Shown piece after piece: positions 17,962 through 26,845 of a stretch of DNA of 64,000 bases. The stretch is from the NCBI RefSeq assembly GCF_001443045.1, contig NZ_LKPJ01000008.1, positions 224,915 through 288,914 on the forward strand, read 5' to 3'. The translations under genes and the position numbers were made by a program. Under the pieces are notes generated by a model. The model was not told the DNA's origin, made no database searches, and saw only the letters and a list, made by a program, of their open reading frames with translations. The DNA comes from Burkholderia ambifaria (GTDB lineage: Bacteria; Pseudomonadota; Gammaproteobacteria; Burkholderiales; Burkholderiaceae). The first letter of the stretch is position 1; each line of letters opens with the position of its first letter.

Positions 17962-18022
17962 CCCATGTGCCGCCCGGGCGGTACATGGGCGCCGAAGCCA
18001 GCCGGTGGTTCGCCACCGGCTG
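17962..18022 (+). terminator. Two consecutive hairpins between the DUF883 and YqjE-like genes
   Basis: The first hairpin pairs CCCATGT with ACATGGG around the self-complementary core CCGCCCGGGCGG (about 17962-17989). The second is a 10-bp stem CAGCCGGTGG/CCACCGGCTG with a TTCG tetraloop (17999-18022), followed by CTTTG. They probably attenuate transcription or set mRNA ends inside the operon. Confidence 0.7.
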
Positions 18023-18063
18023 CTTTGACCTAGCCGCTCACTGCGCGCGCAAGCGCCTCATCC

Positions 18064-18453
18064 ATGACGACAGACACTCACCCGCAGCCGTCCGGCCAGG
18101 GACCGCTGCGCCGCCTCGTCGGCTCCGCGATCGGCCTCCTGCAAACGCGCCTCGAACTGGTGGGCATCGAGCTCGCCGAGGAGAAGGAACGCCTGATGGG
18201 CGTGCTGTTCCTCGGGCTCGCGGCCATGATGCTCGCGACGATGGCACTGATCAGCCTGACCGTGCTCGTCGCGATCGCGTTCTGGGACACCTATCGCTGG
18301 CAGTCGCTCGCGGCCATCACCGCGCTGTACGCGATCGCCGGCATCGCATGTGCGCTGAAGGCGCGTTCGGGCCTGCGCGAAGCGCCGACCGTGTTCGAAG
18401 CCACGCTCGCCGAGCTCGAGAAAGACCGCGAAATTTTCCGCGGCAAGCCGTGA
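18064..18453 (+). CDS. YqjE-like phage-holin-family membrane protein
   Basis: A 129-aa inner-membrane protein with two adjacent membrane segments (about residues 45-75 and 82-100). They are preceded by an amphipathic helix (LLQTRLELVGIELAEEKERL) characteristic of the YqjE/holin_9 family. The C-terminus is a short charged helix. It follows the DUF883 gene as yqjE follows yqjD in enterobacteria, and a third gene of the set starts 43 bp downstream. Its cellular role is not established. Confidence 0.85.
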   Translation: MTTDTHPQPSGQGPLRRLVGSAIGLLQTRLELVGIELAEEKERLMGVLFLGLAAMMLATMALISLTVLVAIAFWDTYRWQSLAAITALYAIAGIACALKARSGLREAPTVFEATLAELEKDREIFRGKP

Positions 18454-18496
18454 ACGCAGTCGCGCTCACCCCTCTCACCTATTTCGCCGACGCGCC

Positions 18497-18940
18497 ATGA
18501 GCCAGAACGTCACGGGCAATTCACCCCGCCCCCATTCGTCGCGATCGAACTGGAGCGCGTCGCAGCATCGCGCGCTCCGCAAGGAATTGCTGATCCTGCG
18601 ATCCGAGGTCGAGCGGCTCGAGCTTGCCGAAGCCGCCACCGAAATGCGCCACGCCGTCACGCGCTTCAGCTGGCTCAAGGTGTTCATTCCCGGCATGTCG
18701 AGCGGCAAGTTCAGCCAGTCCGCCAAGAACCTGAATGCGAGCCTCGGCCAACTCGTGAACCAGTATCCGATGTTGAGTTCGCTCGCATCGCTCGTGCTGG
18801 CGAAACCCGTTCGCTCGCTTCTGCGTGCGAGCGCGGGCCCCGCGCTGAAGTGGGGCACCGTCGGCTTCGCCGCGTGGGAGGTCTACCGGATCTGGAAACA
18901 GTCGCGCGACGAGCGCGAAACTGCCGCGAACGACGACTGA
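18497..18940 (+). CDS. Conserved hypothetical protein, DUF3318-like
   Basis: A 147-aa protein of unknown function, third in the DUF883/YqjE-like cluster. The N-terminal half is a charged helix (RALRKELLILRSEVERLEL). The middle holds a Phe/Leu-rich segment around FSWLKVFIPGMS. A weakly hydrophobic stretch near residues 110-130 (GPALKWGTVGFAAWEVYRIW) may associate with the membrane. I recall the family as DUF3318 but cannot confirm it. Shared transcription with the two upstream genes suggests a common envelope role. Confidence 0.75.
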   Translation: MSQNVTGNSPRPHSSRSNWSASQHRALRKELLILRSEVERLELAEAATEMRHAVTRFSWLKVFIPGMSSGKFSQSAKNLNASLGQLVNQYPMLSSLASLVLAKPVRSLLRASAGPALKWGTVGFAAWEVYRIWKQSRDERETAANDD

Positions 18941-19013
18941 CACGTAACGACAGACGCGCACGGCCCCGCGCCGTTGCGCGTGTTTCGCGCGTTTTCCGTA
19001 CGTTGTCGCGCGA

Positions 19014-19466
19014 TCAACGCACGCCCCAGCATGTCCGATCCCGTACATCGGTCTCCCCGTCATTCGATCCCGCATTGCCTTTCATCCCGTCCGAACGCAG
19101 CGTGAATGCGCCGCATGCGTCGTCGCGCATCGGGCCTGCATCGAGCGGGCTCGCAACGAGTTCGTAGACGACCGGCGCATCGTCGCCAACCGATCGTTGC
19201 AGCGCCACGCGATAGACTGCCGGCCCGTCCGGCGGCGCCTGCGCATATGCGTCCGGCAACGTCCGCGGTGGTGGGCCGTCGAGCGTTTCGAGATACTGGG
19301 CGGCGCGATACAGTGCGGCAACCGCGGATGCGCGATGCGCGCGAGCGACATGCTCGCGATACGAAGGAATACCCCACGCGGCCAGCACGGCGACGATCGC
19401 GAGCACGATCATCAGTTCGAGCAACGTGAACGCCGCCGATCGGTGCATCAGCGCAGGCCGTTTCAT
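19014..19466 (-). CDS. pilE: Type IV pilin-like protein PilE
   Basis: A 150-aa minor or pseudo-pilin, last gene of a five-gene prepilin operon. The leader is followed by FTLLELMIVLAIVAVLAAWG with the conserved Glu at +5, then a globular domain with two late cysteines (DDACG and RTCWG) spaced like the pilin disulfide loop. The residue before the cleavage site is Ala, where prepilin peptidase normally sees Gly. The start at 19466 overlaps the upstream gene's stop by 4 bp; an ATG at 19448 would shorten the leader. Confidence 0.85.
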   Translation of the reverse strand: MKRPALMHRSAAFTLLELMIVLAIVAVLAAWGIPSYREHVARAHRASAVAALYRAAQYLETLDGPPPRTLPDAYAQAPPDGPAVYRVALQRSVGDDAPVVYELVASPLDAGPMRDDACGAFTLRSDGMKGNAGSNDGETDVRDRTCWGVR

Positions 19467-20011
19467 CGATGCACCGCCGCGACGCGACGCCAGCGCTGCG
19501 CAACGATGCGTCCATCGCGCAGCGCAACCTGGCTCTGCAGCCAGACCACGCTCGACGCATGGCCGCCGACGCCACGTGCGGTCACGAGGTAAGCGCGACT
19601 ACCTTGCGGACCGACGCCTCGCCAGGCTTCGATCAGGCAACGCGGCGGCTGCGCCGCCATCGGCCAGGACGCGAACGGGGCGAACGCTTCGGCGGCGCCC
19701 AGCGCAGGCGTTCGCCGCCATGCATCCGGCTCAGCGGATGATGCCGGTTCGTCCATGTACGGCGCGCCGCCGCGAAGCAATCGCGCAGTGCAGGCTGTCA
19801 GTGCCGCATCGGCCGCGTGAAACGCAATCAGCCGGTCGGACAGTGCACGCGTGCGGCGGGATTCCGTCAGTGCGGATTCGAACCACGTGCCGGTGAGCGC
19901 GGCGACCGCTGCGCCGACCGCGATCACGGCAGGCAACGCAAGGCCCGCGTCGCGACGCCACCTGCGAGTGCCGGACAGAATGCGCGTGTGCACTGCTCCG
20001 CAGCTCAACAT
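19463..20011 (-). CDS. pilX: PilX-like pilus assembly protein
   Basis: A 182-aa pseudopilin of the PilX/GspK type. The N-terminal hydrophobic segment LALPAVIAVGAAVAAL follows a basic leader ending DAG and lacks the +5 Glu, as is usual for the tip-complex PilX/GspK subunits. The globular region contains paired cysteines (TACTARLL and RCLIEAW). The ATG at 20011 has GGAGG four bases upstream. It lies between pilW and pilE and overlaps pilE by 4 bp. Confidence 0.75.
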   Translation of the reverse strand: MLSCGAVHTRILSGTRRWRRDAGLALPAVIAVGAAVAALTGTWFESALTESRRTRALSDRLIAFHAADAALTACTARLLRGGAPYMDEPASSAEPDAWRRTPALGAAEAFAPFASWPMAAQPPRCLIEAWRGVGPQGSRAYLVTARGVGGHASSVVWLQSQVALRDGRIVAQRWRRVAAVHR

Positions 20012-20123
20012 GAGGCCTCCGCCGCGCGCTGCGGGCCGCAGGGCGACATGGCACGCGCGCGTTTTGCCCGACTTGTCGCGACTTGCATCGCAAGCTCGTC
20101 GATGAATCCGTTGGCGTGGGTCA

Positions 20124-20960
20124 TCACAACGCCCGTTGGTTCTGCGGCGTATCGCTGCGCGGATCGGCGAATGCGACCGCGGCATTCCGCAACGCAACGA
20201 TTCGATGCAGCACCAGACGCGCGCGACCATCCGGCGACGCGGCCGTGCGGCCGTCGCAATCGACATGACGCACGGGCTCGCGCATCGGTTCGCCACGCGC
20301 CCGCACGCACACGTGCACGGCGATGACGTCGTGCCAGTCGCCTGCGCCAATCGCCTCCGCGTCGACGAACTGCGCGCCTTCGCGACGCAGGTAGCGCATG
20401 CGCAGCTGGTCGATGCCGGACACGAGGGGTTGCGGCGTACCGGGGCGCCCGCTTCCTTCGCAGTACAGCTCGGGCTCGCCCGTCGACGGACTGACATGCG
20501 CGTCGAAACGGTTTTCCACGAGCGGCCGCTCACCGGGAGCCCCGACACCTTGTCCGAGACAATCCGATACGTGTGAGCCGACCGTCAGCCACGTCGACAC
20601 GGCATCCCCGACATACCGAACCAGCACCGCATCCGACGCTGCGCGCACGGCTTCGCAGCGCACCTGTGCGCCGTCGCCTCGCACGCGCCCCGCGGAACAA
20701 CCGAACACCGGCGGCAACGATGACGGCCCTTCGACATCGAGCGGGCGAAACCCGGCCATCTGGATCTGCTGGCCGATCAGCATCAATGCGGTGGCGGCCG
20801 CATCGCGCATCCGGAACCCGTCTTCCGCCTGCCGCTGCGCGACGCGCTGGGCGTGATACAGCGCACCGGCGGCGGCAAGCACGAGCAGACCGACGATCAT
20901 CGCGATCAGCACTTCGAGCAGCGTATGCGCGCGGCTGCGGCGCTCAGTGTTCAACCGCAT
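20124..20960 (-). CDS. pilW: PilW-like type IV pilus minor pilin
   Basis: A 278-aa prepilin-like protein. The short basic leader is followed by HTLLEVLIAMIVGLLVLAAAGALY with Glu at +5, preceded by Ala rather than Gly. The long C-terminal domain contains FGCSAGRVRG, HVSDCLG, ELYCEGSG and VHVCVRARG, giving cysteines for disulfides. Length and order (after pilV, before pilX) match the minor pilin operons of Pseudomonas and Burkholderia that prime pilus assembly. It overlaps pilV by 17 bp. Confidence 0.85.
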   Translation of the reverse strand: MRLNTERRSRAHTLLEVLIAMIVGLLVLAAAGALYHAQRVAQRQAEDGFRMRDAAATALMLIGQQIQMAGFRPLDVEGPSSLPPVFGCSAGRVRGDGAQVRCEAVRAASDAVLVRYVGDAVSTWLTVGSHVSDCLGQGVGAPGERPLVENRFDAHVSPSTGEPELYCEGSGRPGTPQPLVSGIDQLRMRYLRREGAQFVDAEAIGAGDWHDVIAVHVCVRARGEPMREPVRHVDCDGRTAASPDGRARLVLHRIVALRNAAVAFADPRSDTPQNQRAL

Positions 20961-21360
20961 CGATCTCGGCCTCCCGAAACGGAATCCGCACGCACGACGG
21001 CGGCTTCACCGTTGCCCCGGCACCTTCGCATCGCGCCGACGCCGCCGCGTCCGCATCGCGCCAGCCAACTATCACGTACCGGATGCCGCCCGACCCATGA
21101 TCGAGCGTCATCGCGCCACCCGGCAACGATGCGGCCGCAAGCGCCGCGATGCCGTCGTCGACACCCGCCGCTGCGTGCCGGCCTTCGATGCGTGCGTCGG
21201 CCAGCCACAGCGCGCGTTCACGCCAGATCGTCGCTCGCTGCGCGCGCGTCATCGCGAGCTGGCTGCCGGCCACGGCCAGCATCACGGCTGCGAGCAGCGC
21301 AATGGCCAGCACCGCTTCGAGCAGCGACGTACCGTGCATCGACTTGTACGGATGCTTCAT
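20944..21360 (-). CDS. pilV: PilV-like type IV pilus minor pilin
   Basis: A 138-aa prepilin. Leader MKHPYKSMHG is followed by TSLLEAVLAIALLAAVMLAV, so cleavage after Gly10 leaves Glu at +5. The C-terminal part is a small globular domain with two cysteines (SARCEGAG and PPSCVRIP). The ATG at 21360 overlaps the fimT stop as ATGA. It is second in the fimT-pilV-pilW-pilX-pilE operon. Confidence 0.85.
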   Translation of the reverse strand: MKHPYKSMHGTSLLEAVLAIALLAAVMLAVAGSQLAMTRAQRATIWRERALWLADARIEGRHAAAGVDDGIAALAAASLPGGAMTLDHGSGGIRYVIVGWRDADAAASARCEGAGATVKPPSCVRIPFREAEIDAVEH

Positions 21361-21923
21361 GCCGCGTCGCAACGCCCGGCGACGACGCGCGCCCGACCGC
21401 CCGCCGCGATCCGGATGCAACGCGATACGTGTGCATCATCGCCGGGCAGCGCGCGCTGCGGACGCAATTCGAAACGCCTGATCCCGCCGAGCACCTGGCC
21501 CGCCGGCGGTGCAAACGCCAGATCGTGTGCAGCGCCCGCGACGGCGATGTCGGCATCGCGCGGATAGCGCCGCAGCACGCGCGATTGCCCGTCGAACTGC
21601 CCGCTGACGATCCAGCCGCACGACCATTCCGCCGGGTCGCACCGCTCGCCGGGACGCACGCAGTCGCCGTCGCGCCCGGCCCTGCACAGCGTGACGCGCA
21701 CGCCGAGACGCGTCGCCTCGGTGCGCGCGAACGATAGTGCACCGAGCAGCGCGCGAGAGCGGGCGTCCACGCGTTCGCGCATGCGCCACTGATCGAATGC
21801 GGGTGCTGCGGAAAGTCCGATCGCGGCCGCGAGCGCGATCGCGACCATCAGCTCGACGAGCGTGAAACCGCCGCAGCGTCGCAAGCTTTTTACAACGGCC
21901 TGCCGGTGCAATTCCATTGCCAT
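21357..21923 (-). CDS. fimT: FimT/GspH-type pseudopilin
   Basis: First gene of the minor pilin operon, 188 aa. The leader ends CGG, followed by FTLVELMVAIALAAAIGLSA, a canonical prepilin peptidase site with Glu at +5. The domain that follows (RSRALLGALSFARTEATRLG) is the standard GspH/FimT signature, and later cysteines fit its beta fold. FimT-type subunits take part in DNA uptake or pilus priming. Two starts are possible: ATG 21917 has GGAGGG at better spacing than ATG 21923. Confidence 0.85.
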   Translation of the reverse strand: MAMELHRQAVVKSLRRCGGFTLVELMVAIALAAAIGLSAAPAFDQWRMRERVDARSRALLGALSFARTEATRLGVRVTLCRAGRDGDCVRPGERCDPAEWSCGWIVSGQFDGQSRVLRRYPRDADIAVAGAAHDLAFAPPAGQVLGGIRRFELRPQRALPGDDAHVSRCIRIAAGGRARVVAGRCDAA

Positions 21924-22070
21924 CGCCCTCCGTCAACGTGATGCGACGACTGTAGCGACGCGAGCGAACGCGCGCCATTGGCCGAACGGCCGACTGGCGA
22001 CATGCGATCGCGACCGACACAATCGGTGCGAACTGAACCCACGGAGAAGACGATGAACGAACGCAGCGCG

Positions 22071-22550
22071 TCAGCGCTTACGTGGAGGCTTGGAGGGGGA
22101 CGCGCGACGGAACTCTTCGATCACGTCGGCAAATTCGGACACATCCTCGAACCGGCGGTAAACCGATGCGAAACGGACATAGGCAATCGTATCGAGACCG
22201 CGCAACTCGTTCATCACGAGTTCGCCGAGCTTCTCGCTACGCACTTCACGCTCGCCGGTCGCGAGCAGTTGATATTCGATGCGGGCGACCGCCGCGTCGA
22301 TCGCGTCAGCGGCAACCGGCCGCTTGCGCAGCGCGAGTTGCATGCTGGCGACGATCTTGCGACGATCGAATTCCGTGCGGCTGCCGTCCTTCTTCACGAC
22401 GGCCGGCAGGTTCAGCTCGACCCGCTCGTACGTCGTGAAGCGCTTGTCGCAAGCCGAGCAGCGACGGCGCCGACGAATCGCGGCGCCATCTTCGGACACG
22501 CGCGAGTCGACGACCTGCGTGTCTTCATGCCGGCAGAACGGGCAGCGCAT
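22071..22550 (-). CDS. nrdR: Transcriptional repressor NrdR
   Basis: A 159-aa ATP/dATP-sensing repressor of ribonucleotide reductase genes. The N-terminal zinc ribbon uses Cys3, Cys6, Cys31 and Cys34 ([10 protein letters not shown] and [11 protein letters not shown]). The ATP-cone follows from about residue 49 ([19 protein letters not shown]) and the protein ends in a short Lys/Pro tail. It lies 6 bp downstream of glyA on the same strand, the common betaproteobacterial arrangement, so both are transcribed together. Confidence 0.96.
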   Translation of the reverse strand: MRCPFCRHEDTQVVDSRVSEDGAAIRRRRRCSACDKRFTTYERVELNLPAVVKKDGSRTEFDRRKIVASMQLALRKRPVAADAIDAAVARIEYQLLATGEREVRSEKLGELVMNELRGLDTIAYVRFASVYRRFEDVSEFADVIEEFRRASPSKPPRKR

Positions 22551-22556
22551 GCTGGA

Positions 22557-23804
22557 TTAGCGATAGACCGGGAAACGCTTGGTCAGCTCGGCCACTTGCG
22601 CGCGCACGCGCTCGAGCGTCGCGGCATCTTCCGGCGCTTCCAGCACGTCGGCGATCAGGTTGCCGACCTGCTCCGCTTCCGCCGTGCCGAAGCCGCGCGT
22701 CGTCATCGCCGGCGAACCCAGGCGGATGCCGCTCGTCACGAACGGCTTTTCCGGATCGTTCGGGATCGCGTTCTTGTTCACCGTGATATGCGCAGCACCC
22801 AGCGCCGCTTCCGCTGCCTTGCCCGTGATGTTCTTCGCGCGCAGGTCCACCAGCATCACGTGGCTTTCGGTGCGGCCCGACACGATGCGCAGGCCACGCT
22901 TGACCAGCGTTTCAGCCAGCACGCGTGCGTTCTCGACCACCTTCTGCTGATACTCCTTGAACTCCGGCGACAGCGCTTCCTTGAACGCCACGGCCTTCGC
23001 CGCGATCACGTGCATCAGCGGGCCACCCTGGATGCCCGGGAAGATCGCCGAATTGATCGGCTTCTCGTATTCCGACTTCATCAGGATCACGCCGCCGCGC
23101 GGGCCGCGCAGGCTCTTGTGCGTCGTCGTCGTCACGAAATCCGCGTGCGGCACCGGGTTCGGGTACACGCCCGCGGCGATCAGGCCCGCGTAGTGCGCCA
23201 TGTCGACCATCAGGTACGCACCCACCGACTTCGCAATCTTCGCCAGACGCTCGAAGTCGATCTTCAGCGCGAATGCCGATGCACCCGCGACGATCAGCTT
23301 CGGCTTGTGCTCGTTTGCCAGCTTCTCGGCTGCGTCGTAGTCGATGTCTTCGTTTTCGTTCAGGCCGTAGCTCACCACGTTGAACCACTTGCCCGACATG
23401 TTCACCGGCGAGCCGTGCGTCAGGTGACCACCGTGCGCGAGGCTCATGCCCATGATCGTGTCACCCGGCTTGAGCATCGCGAAGAACACGCCCTGGTTCG
23501 CCTGCGAACCCGAGTTCGGCTGCACGTTCGCGGCTTCCGCGCCGAACAGCTGCTTCACGCGGTCGATCGCCAGCTGCTCGACCACGTCGACGTATTCACA
23601 GCCGCCGTAGTAACGCTTGCCCGGGTAACCTTCCGCATACTTGTTCGTGAGCTGCGAGCCCTGTGCGGCCATCACGGCCGGGCTCGTGTAGTTTTCCGAC
23701 GCGATCAGCTCGATGTGATCTTCCTGGCGGCGGTTTTCCTGCTCGATCGCTGCAAAGATTTCGGGATCGACGTTCGCGATGGTGCTTTGGGCTCTGTCAA
23801 ACAT
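22557..23804 (-). CDS. glyA: Serine hydroxymethyltransferase
   Basis: A cytosolic PLP enzyme converting serine and tetrahydrofolate to glycine and methylenetetrahydrofolate, 415 aa. The pyridoxal lysine is Lys230 in the hallmark [14 protein letters not shown]. Other signatures include [24 protein letters not shown] and SGSQANQGV. The start at 23804 (MFDRAQSTI) is at the family position, and longer readings are unsupported. A candidate promoter about 250 bp upstream predicts a long leader. Confidence 0.97.
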   Translation of the reverse strand: MFDRAQSTIANVDPEIFAAIEQENRRQEDHIELIASENYTSPAVMAAQGSQLTNKYAEGYPGKRYYGGCEYVDVVEQLAIDRVKQLFGAEAANVQPNSGSQANQGVFFAMLKPGDTIMGMSLAHGGHLTHGSPVNMSGKWFNVVSYGLNENEDIDYDAAEKLANEHKPKLIVAGASAFALKIDFERLAKIAKSVGAYLMVDMAHYAGLIAAGVYPNPVPHADFVTTTTHKSLRGPRGGVILMKSEYEKPINSAIFPGIQGGPLMHVIAAKAVAFKEALSPEFKEYQQKVVENARVLAETLVKRGLRIVSGRTESHVMLVDLRAKNITGKAAEAALGAAHITVNKNAIPNDPEKPFVTSGIRLGSPAMTTRGFGTAEAEQVGNLIADVLEAPEDAATLERVRAQVAELTKRFPVYR

Positions 23805-24222
23805 ACGGTTTCCGTTAAGTGTGTACAGGTTGACCGGGGTGGCCGAGTACATTGCGCTGCTGGCGGAACCAGCTCGACGTGGCGGAAGAATCCGTATGAC
23901 GCGAGACAGGACAGCCACCGGCGATGCACGCAACGGCGCACAACGGCTGCCCAGGCGAACGGCAAAAACGGCGCCCCGCGCTTCACGGTGGGATGCTCCA
24001 CCTTGAACCCGAAGGGTTCTATCGCCAGTCACGCAGGGGTGATGAGCGCGTTAGTGTATTGGATGCGTCATGAATAGGCAACCGCACGGCAGCGGCCCCA
24101 AAACAATAAGGGCCAGACTCTACGCACCCGCCCCGACACGCTTTGGCGCCTTGCCGCGGTGCGGCAATCTCAGTAGGCTTGCGGGATACTATCCGCCACT
24201 TTGTTACCGACCAGGAGCAGCA
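23805..24222. other. Divergent intergenic region, glyA and the SDR gene
   Basis: These 418 bp contain the presumed glyA leader and the SDR promoter. The stem GAACCC-GAA-GGGTTC at 24005-24019 lies in the leader, near its 5' end. The segment includes several other GC-rich complementary stretches. I see no ORF with coding character and no riboswitch class that I can name. Confidence 0.5.
24053..24081 (-). promoter_or_regulatory. Candidate sigma-70 promoter of glyA-nrdR
   Basis: Reading leftwards, TTGCCT (complement of 24076-24081) and TACACT (complement of 24053-24058) are separated by exactly 17 bp. Transcription would begin near 24046, giving a leader of roughly 240 nt before the glyA ATG. 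Confidence 0.5.
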
Positions 24223-24969
24223 ATGATCGTGTTCGTCACAGGCGCGTCCGCCGGCTTCGGCGCCGCCATCGCCCGTGCCTTCGTCAAGGGCGGCCACCGC
24301 GTCGTCGCAACCGCGCGCCGCAAGGATCGTCTCGATGCGCTCGCGGCCGAACTCGGCGACGCGCTGCTGCCGCTGGAGCTCGACGTGCGCGACCGCGCAG
24401 CCGTCGAAGCCGTGCCGGCCGCCCTTCCCGTCGAATTCGCCGCACTCGACGTGCTCGTCAACAACGCCGGTCTCGCGCTCGGCGTCGAGCCGGCCCACAA
24501 GGCCAGCCTCGACGAGTGGCAGACCATGATCGACACGAACTGCTCGGGCCTCGTGACCGTCACGCACGCGTTGCTGCCCGGGATGATCGCGCGAGGCCGC
24601 GGCCACATCTTCAACCTCGGTTCGGTCGCCGGCACCTATCCGTATCCGGGCGGGAACGTATACGGCGCAACCAAGGCTTTTGTCCGACAATTCAGCCTGA
24701 ACCTGCGCGCCGACCTGATCGGCACACCGTTGCGCGTAACCGACATCGAGCCGGGCCTGTGCGGCGGCACGGAATTCTCGAACATCCGCTTCCGCGGCGA
24801 CGATGCAAAGGCGGCGAACGTCTACCAGAACGTCCAGCCGCTCACGGCCGAGGACATCGCCGACACGATCTACTGGATCGCGACGCGCCCCGCGCACGTC
24901 AACATCAACACGATCGAAATGATGCCGGTCGCCCAGGCTCCGGCCGGCCTCACGATCCATCGCGGCTGA
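24223..24969 (+). CDS. Short-chain dehydrogenase, YdfG-like NADP-dependent 3-hydroxy acid dehydrogenase
   Basis: A classical SDR of 248 aa. The cofactor motif TGASAGFG sits at the extreme N-terminus and is followed by TARRKDRL, whose Arg residues favour NADP. The NNAG segment and the catalytic Ser (GSVAGTYPYPG) with Tyr-x-x-x-Lys (YGATK) are intact. The C-terminus IEMMPVAQAPAGLTIHR closely resembles E. coli YdfG, which oxidises serine, allo-threonine and 3-hydroxypropionate. AGGAG precedes the ATG. It is divergent from glyA, another serine enzyme, which may or may not be meaningful. Confidence 0.9.
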   Translation: MIVFVTGASAGFGAAIARAFVKGGHRVVATARRKDRLDALAAELGDALLPLELDVRDRAAVEAVPAALPVEFAALDVLVNNAGLALGVEPAHKASLDEWQTMIDTNCSGLVTVTHALLPGMIARGRGHIFNLGSVAGTYPYPGGNVYGATKAFVRQFSLNLRADLIGTPLRVTDIEPGLCGGTEFSNIRFRGDDAKAANVYQNVQPLTAEDIADTIYWIATRPAHVNINTIEMMPVAQAPAGLTIHRG

Positions 24970-24982
24970 TACGCCGGGCACA

Positions 24983-25013
24983 GCCGCAGGCCCGCCTCCG
25001 GCCGGCCTGCGGC
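24983..25013 (+). terminator. Hairpin after the SDR gene
   Basis: A 9-bp perfect stem (GCCGCAGGC 24983-24991 with GCCTGCGGC 25005-25013) begins 13 bp after the stop codon. No T-tract follows, so factor-independent termination is uncertain. Confidence 0.5.
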
Positions 25014-25086
25014 GTGCTACCGCATACTACATTCCGTTACGAATCGGTTACGAATCCGGCTCCGGCCTTCCGGTAAAATGCGCGCC

Positions 25087-25563
25087 ATGACTCAGCCTAC
25101 CCGCTCCCCGGACGCGCCCTCCGGCTTCACCTGGCCGGTACGCGTGTACTACGAGGATACCGACGCAGGCGGCATCGTCTTCTATGCCAACTACCTGAAA
25201 TTCTTCGAGCGCGCCCGCACCGAATGGCTGCGCGCGTGCGGCATCGACCAGCGTCGGCTCGCAGACGATACGGACGCGATCTTCATCGTCCGCAGCACGT
25301 CGCTCGACTACCGCGCGCCGGCGCGACTCGACGACGCACTGACGATCACGAGCCGGCCCGGACGCATCGGCCGCGCATCGGTGGAATTCACACAGGAAGC
25401 CTGGCGTGGCGACACGCTGCTCGTCGCCGGACACATCCGCCTCGGCTGCGTGGACCGAACCGGCATCCGGCCCGCGGCGATCCCGCCGGCCGTGCTCGAC
25501 GTGCTGCAACGCGGGCCCGTCATCGACGCCGGGCAAACTGTATTGTCAACGAAGCTCGCATGA
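25087..25563 (+). CDS. ybgC: YbgC-family acyl-CoA thioesterase of the Tol-Pal locus
   Basis: A hot-dog-fold thioesterase, 158 aa, first gene of the Tol-Pal cluster. The family signature RVYYEDTDAGGIVFYANYLK includes the catalytic aspartate region at residues 24-26. Homologues hydrolyse short- or long-chain acyl-CoA and associate with phospholipid enzymes. An ATG at 25078 would add MRA and is less likely. tolQ follows after 144 bp, so tolQ may have its own promoter. Confidence 0.94.
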   Translation: MTQPTRSPDAPSGFTWPVRVYYEDTDAGGIVFYANYLKFFERARTEWLRACGIDQRRLADDTDAIFIVRSTSLDYRAPARLDDALTITSRPGRIGRASVEFTQEAWRGDTLLVAGHIRLGCVDRTGIRPAAIPPAVLDVLQRGPVIDAGQTVLSTKLA

Positions 25564-25707
25564 GCACCGTTTAGACAAAGCCTATGAACTTGCCTTCCTG
25601 AATCGATACTAAGCAAGGTTCGGCGCCAGGCCTGACCGGCGCGCCGCACCGCACGCATACCGTGCGCCCTCGCCGGGCACCCCCGAAGGGACGTTACTCA
25701 AACCTCT

Positions 25708-26385
25708 ATGAACACAACTCAAGACCTGTCGATCATTTCCCTCGTCCTCAACGCGAGCGTGCTGGCCCAGGCCGTGATGGGGCTGCTGTTGCTGCTGTCG
25801 CTGATGTCGTGGACCTTCATTTTCCGCAAGTGGTTCGCGATCCGCCGCGCACGCGCGCAGACCGAACGCTTCGAAAGGGATTTCTGGTCGGGCGGCGACT
25901 TGCAGGCGCTGTATCAGAGCGCGGCCAACAACCGCCACACGATCGGCGCGCTCGAGCGGATCTTCGAGTCGGGGATGCGTGAATTCCTGAAGGCGAAGGA
26001 AAAGCGGATCAGCGACCCGGGCCTCGTGCTCGACGGTGCGCGCCGCGCGATGCGCGCATCGTTCCAGCGCGAAATGGACGTGCTCGAAGCGAACCTCGCG
26101 TTCCTCGCGTCGGTCGGCTCGGTCAGCCCGTACATCGGTCTGTTCGGCACCGTGTGGGGGATCATGAACTCGTTCCGCGGCCTCGCGAACGTGCAGCAGG
26201 CCACGCTCGCGAACGTCGCACCGGGCATCGCCGAGGCGCTCGTCGCCACCGCGATCGGCCTGTTCGCCGCGATTCCGGCGGTGGTCGCATACAACCGCTA
26301 CGCGCACGACATCGACCGCCTCGCGATCCGCTTCGAGACCTTCATCGAAGAGTTCTCGAACATCCTGCAGCGTCAGGCCCAGTAA
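25708..26385 (+). CDS. tolQ: Tol-Pal system proton channel subunit TolQ
   Basis: A 225-aa inner-membrane protein of the MotA/TolQ/ExbB family. Helix 1 is near residues 20-40 (MGLLLLLSLMSWTFIFRKWF), and helices 2 and 3 are in the MotA/ExbB block (GLFGTVWGIMNSFRGL to ALVATAIGLFAAIPAVVAYN). With TolR it uses the proton-motive force to energise TolA for outer-membrane constriction during division. tolR starts 10 bp after its stop. Confidence 0.97.
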   Translation: MNTTQDLSIISLVLNASVLAQAVMGLLLLLSLMSWTFIFRKWFAIRRARAQTERFERDFWSGGDLQALYQSAANNRHTIGALERIFESGMREFLKAKEKRISDPGLVLDGARRAMRASFQREMDVLEANLAFLASVGSVSPYIGLFGTVWGIMNSFRGLANVQQATLANVAPGIAEALVATAIGLFAAIPAVVAYNRYAHDIDRLAIRFETFIEEFSNILQRQAQ

Positions 26386-26395
26386 GGAGCACGCC

Positions 26396-26845
26396 ATGGC
26401 AGGAAGTCCCATTCGATCCAGCATGCGCGGCGGCCGCTCGCGTCGCGCGATGGCCGACATCAACGTCGTGCCGTATATCGACGTGATGCTGGTGCTGCTC
26501 GTGATCTTCATGGTCACGGCACCGCTCGTGGCCCCGTCGATCATCAATCTGCCGACCGTCGGCAATGCAGCGCCGCAGGAACAGACGCCGCCCGTCGTCG
26601 TCAACATCAAGGCCGACCGCACGATGAGCGTCAAGTACAAGGGCGACGCCGGCGCGACGCAGGAAGACACGATGACCAAGGCCGAGCTCGACAGCTTCAT
26701 CTCGGCCCGGCAGGCCGATCATCCCGACCAGCCGGTCGTGATCGCGGCCGACAAGACCGTGCAGTACGATGCAGTCATGACCGTGATGTCGGATCTGAAG
26801 GCGCGCGGCGTCAAGCGCGTCGGCCTCCTCGTCAAATCGCAATGA
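26396..26845 (+). CDS. tolR: Tol-Pal system protein TolR
   Basis: A 149-aa ExbD/TolR protein with a single N-terminal membrane helix containing the essential aspartate (INVVPYIDVMLVLLVIFMV) and a periplasmic domain ending [12 protein letters not shown]. It is the stator partner of TolQ. An insert around residues 80-95 (KYKGDAGATQEDTMTKAEL) is somewhat longer than in E. coli. Its stop overlaps the tolA start by 4 bp. Confidence 0.96.
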   Translation: MAGSPIRSSMRGGRSRRAMADINVVPYIDVMLVLLVIFMVTAPLVAPSIINLPTVGNAAPQEQTPPVVVNIKADRTMSVKYKGDAGATQEDTMTKAELDSFISARQADHPDQPVVIAADKTVQYDAVMTVMSDLKARGVKRVGLLVKSQ

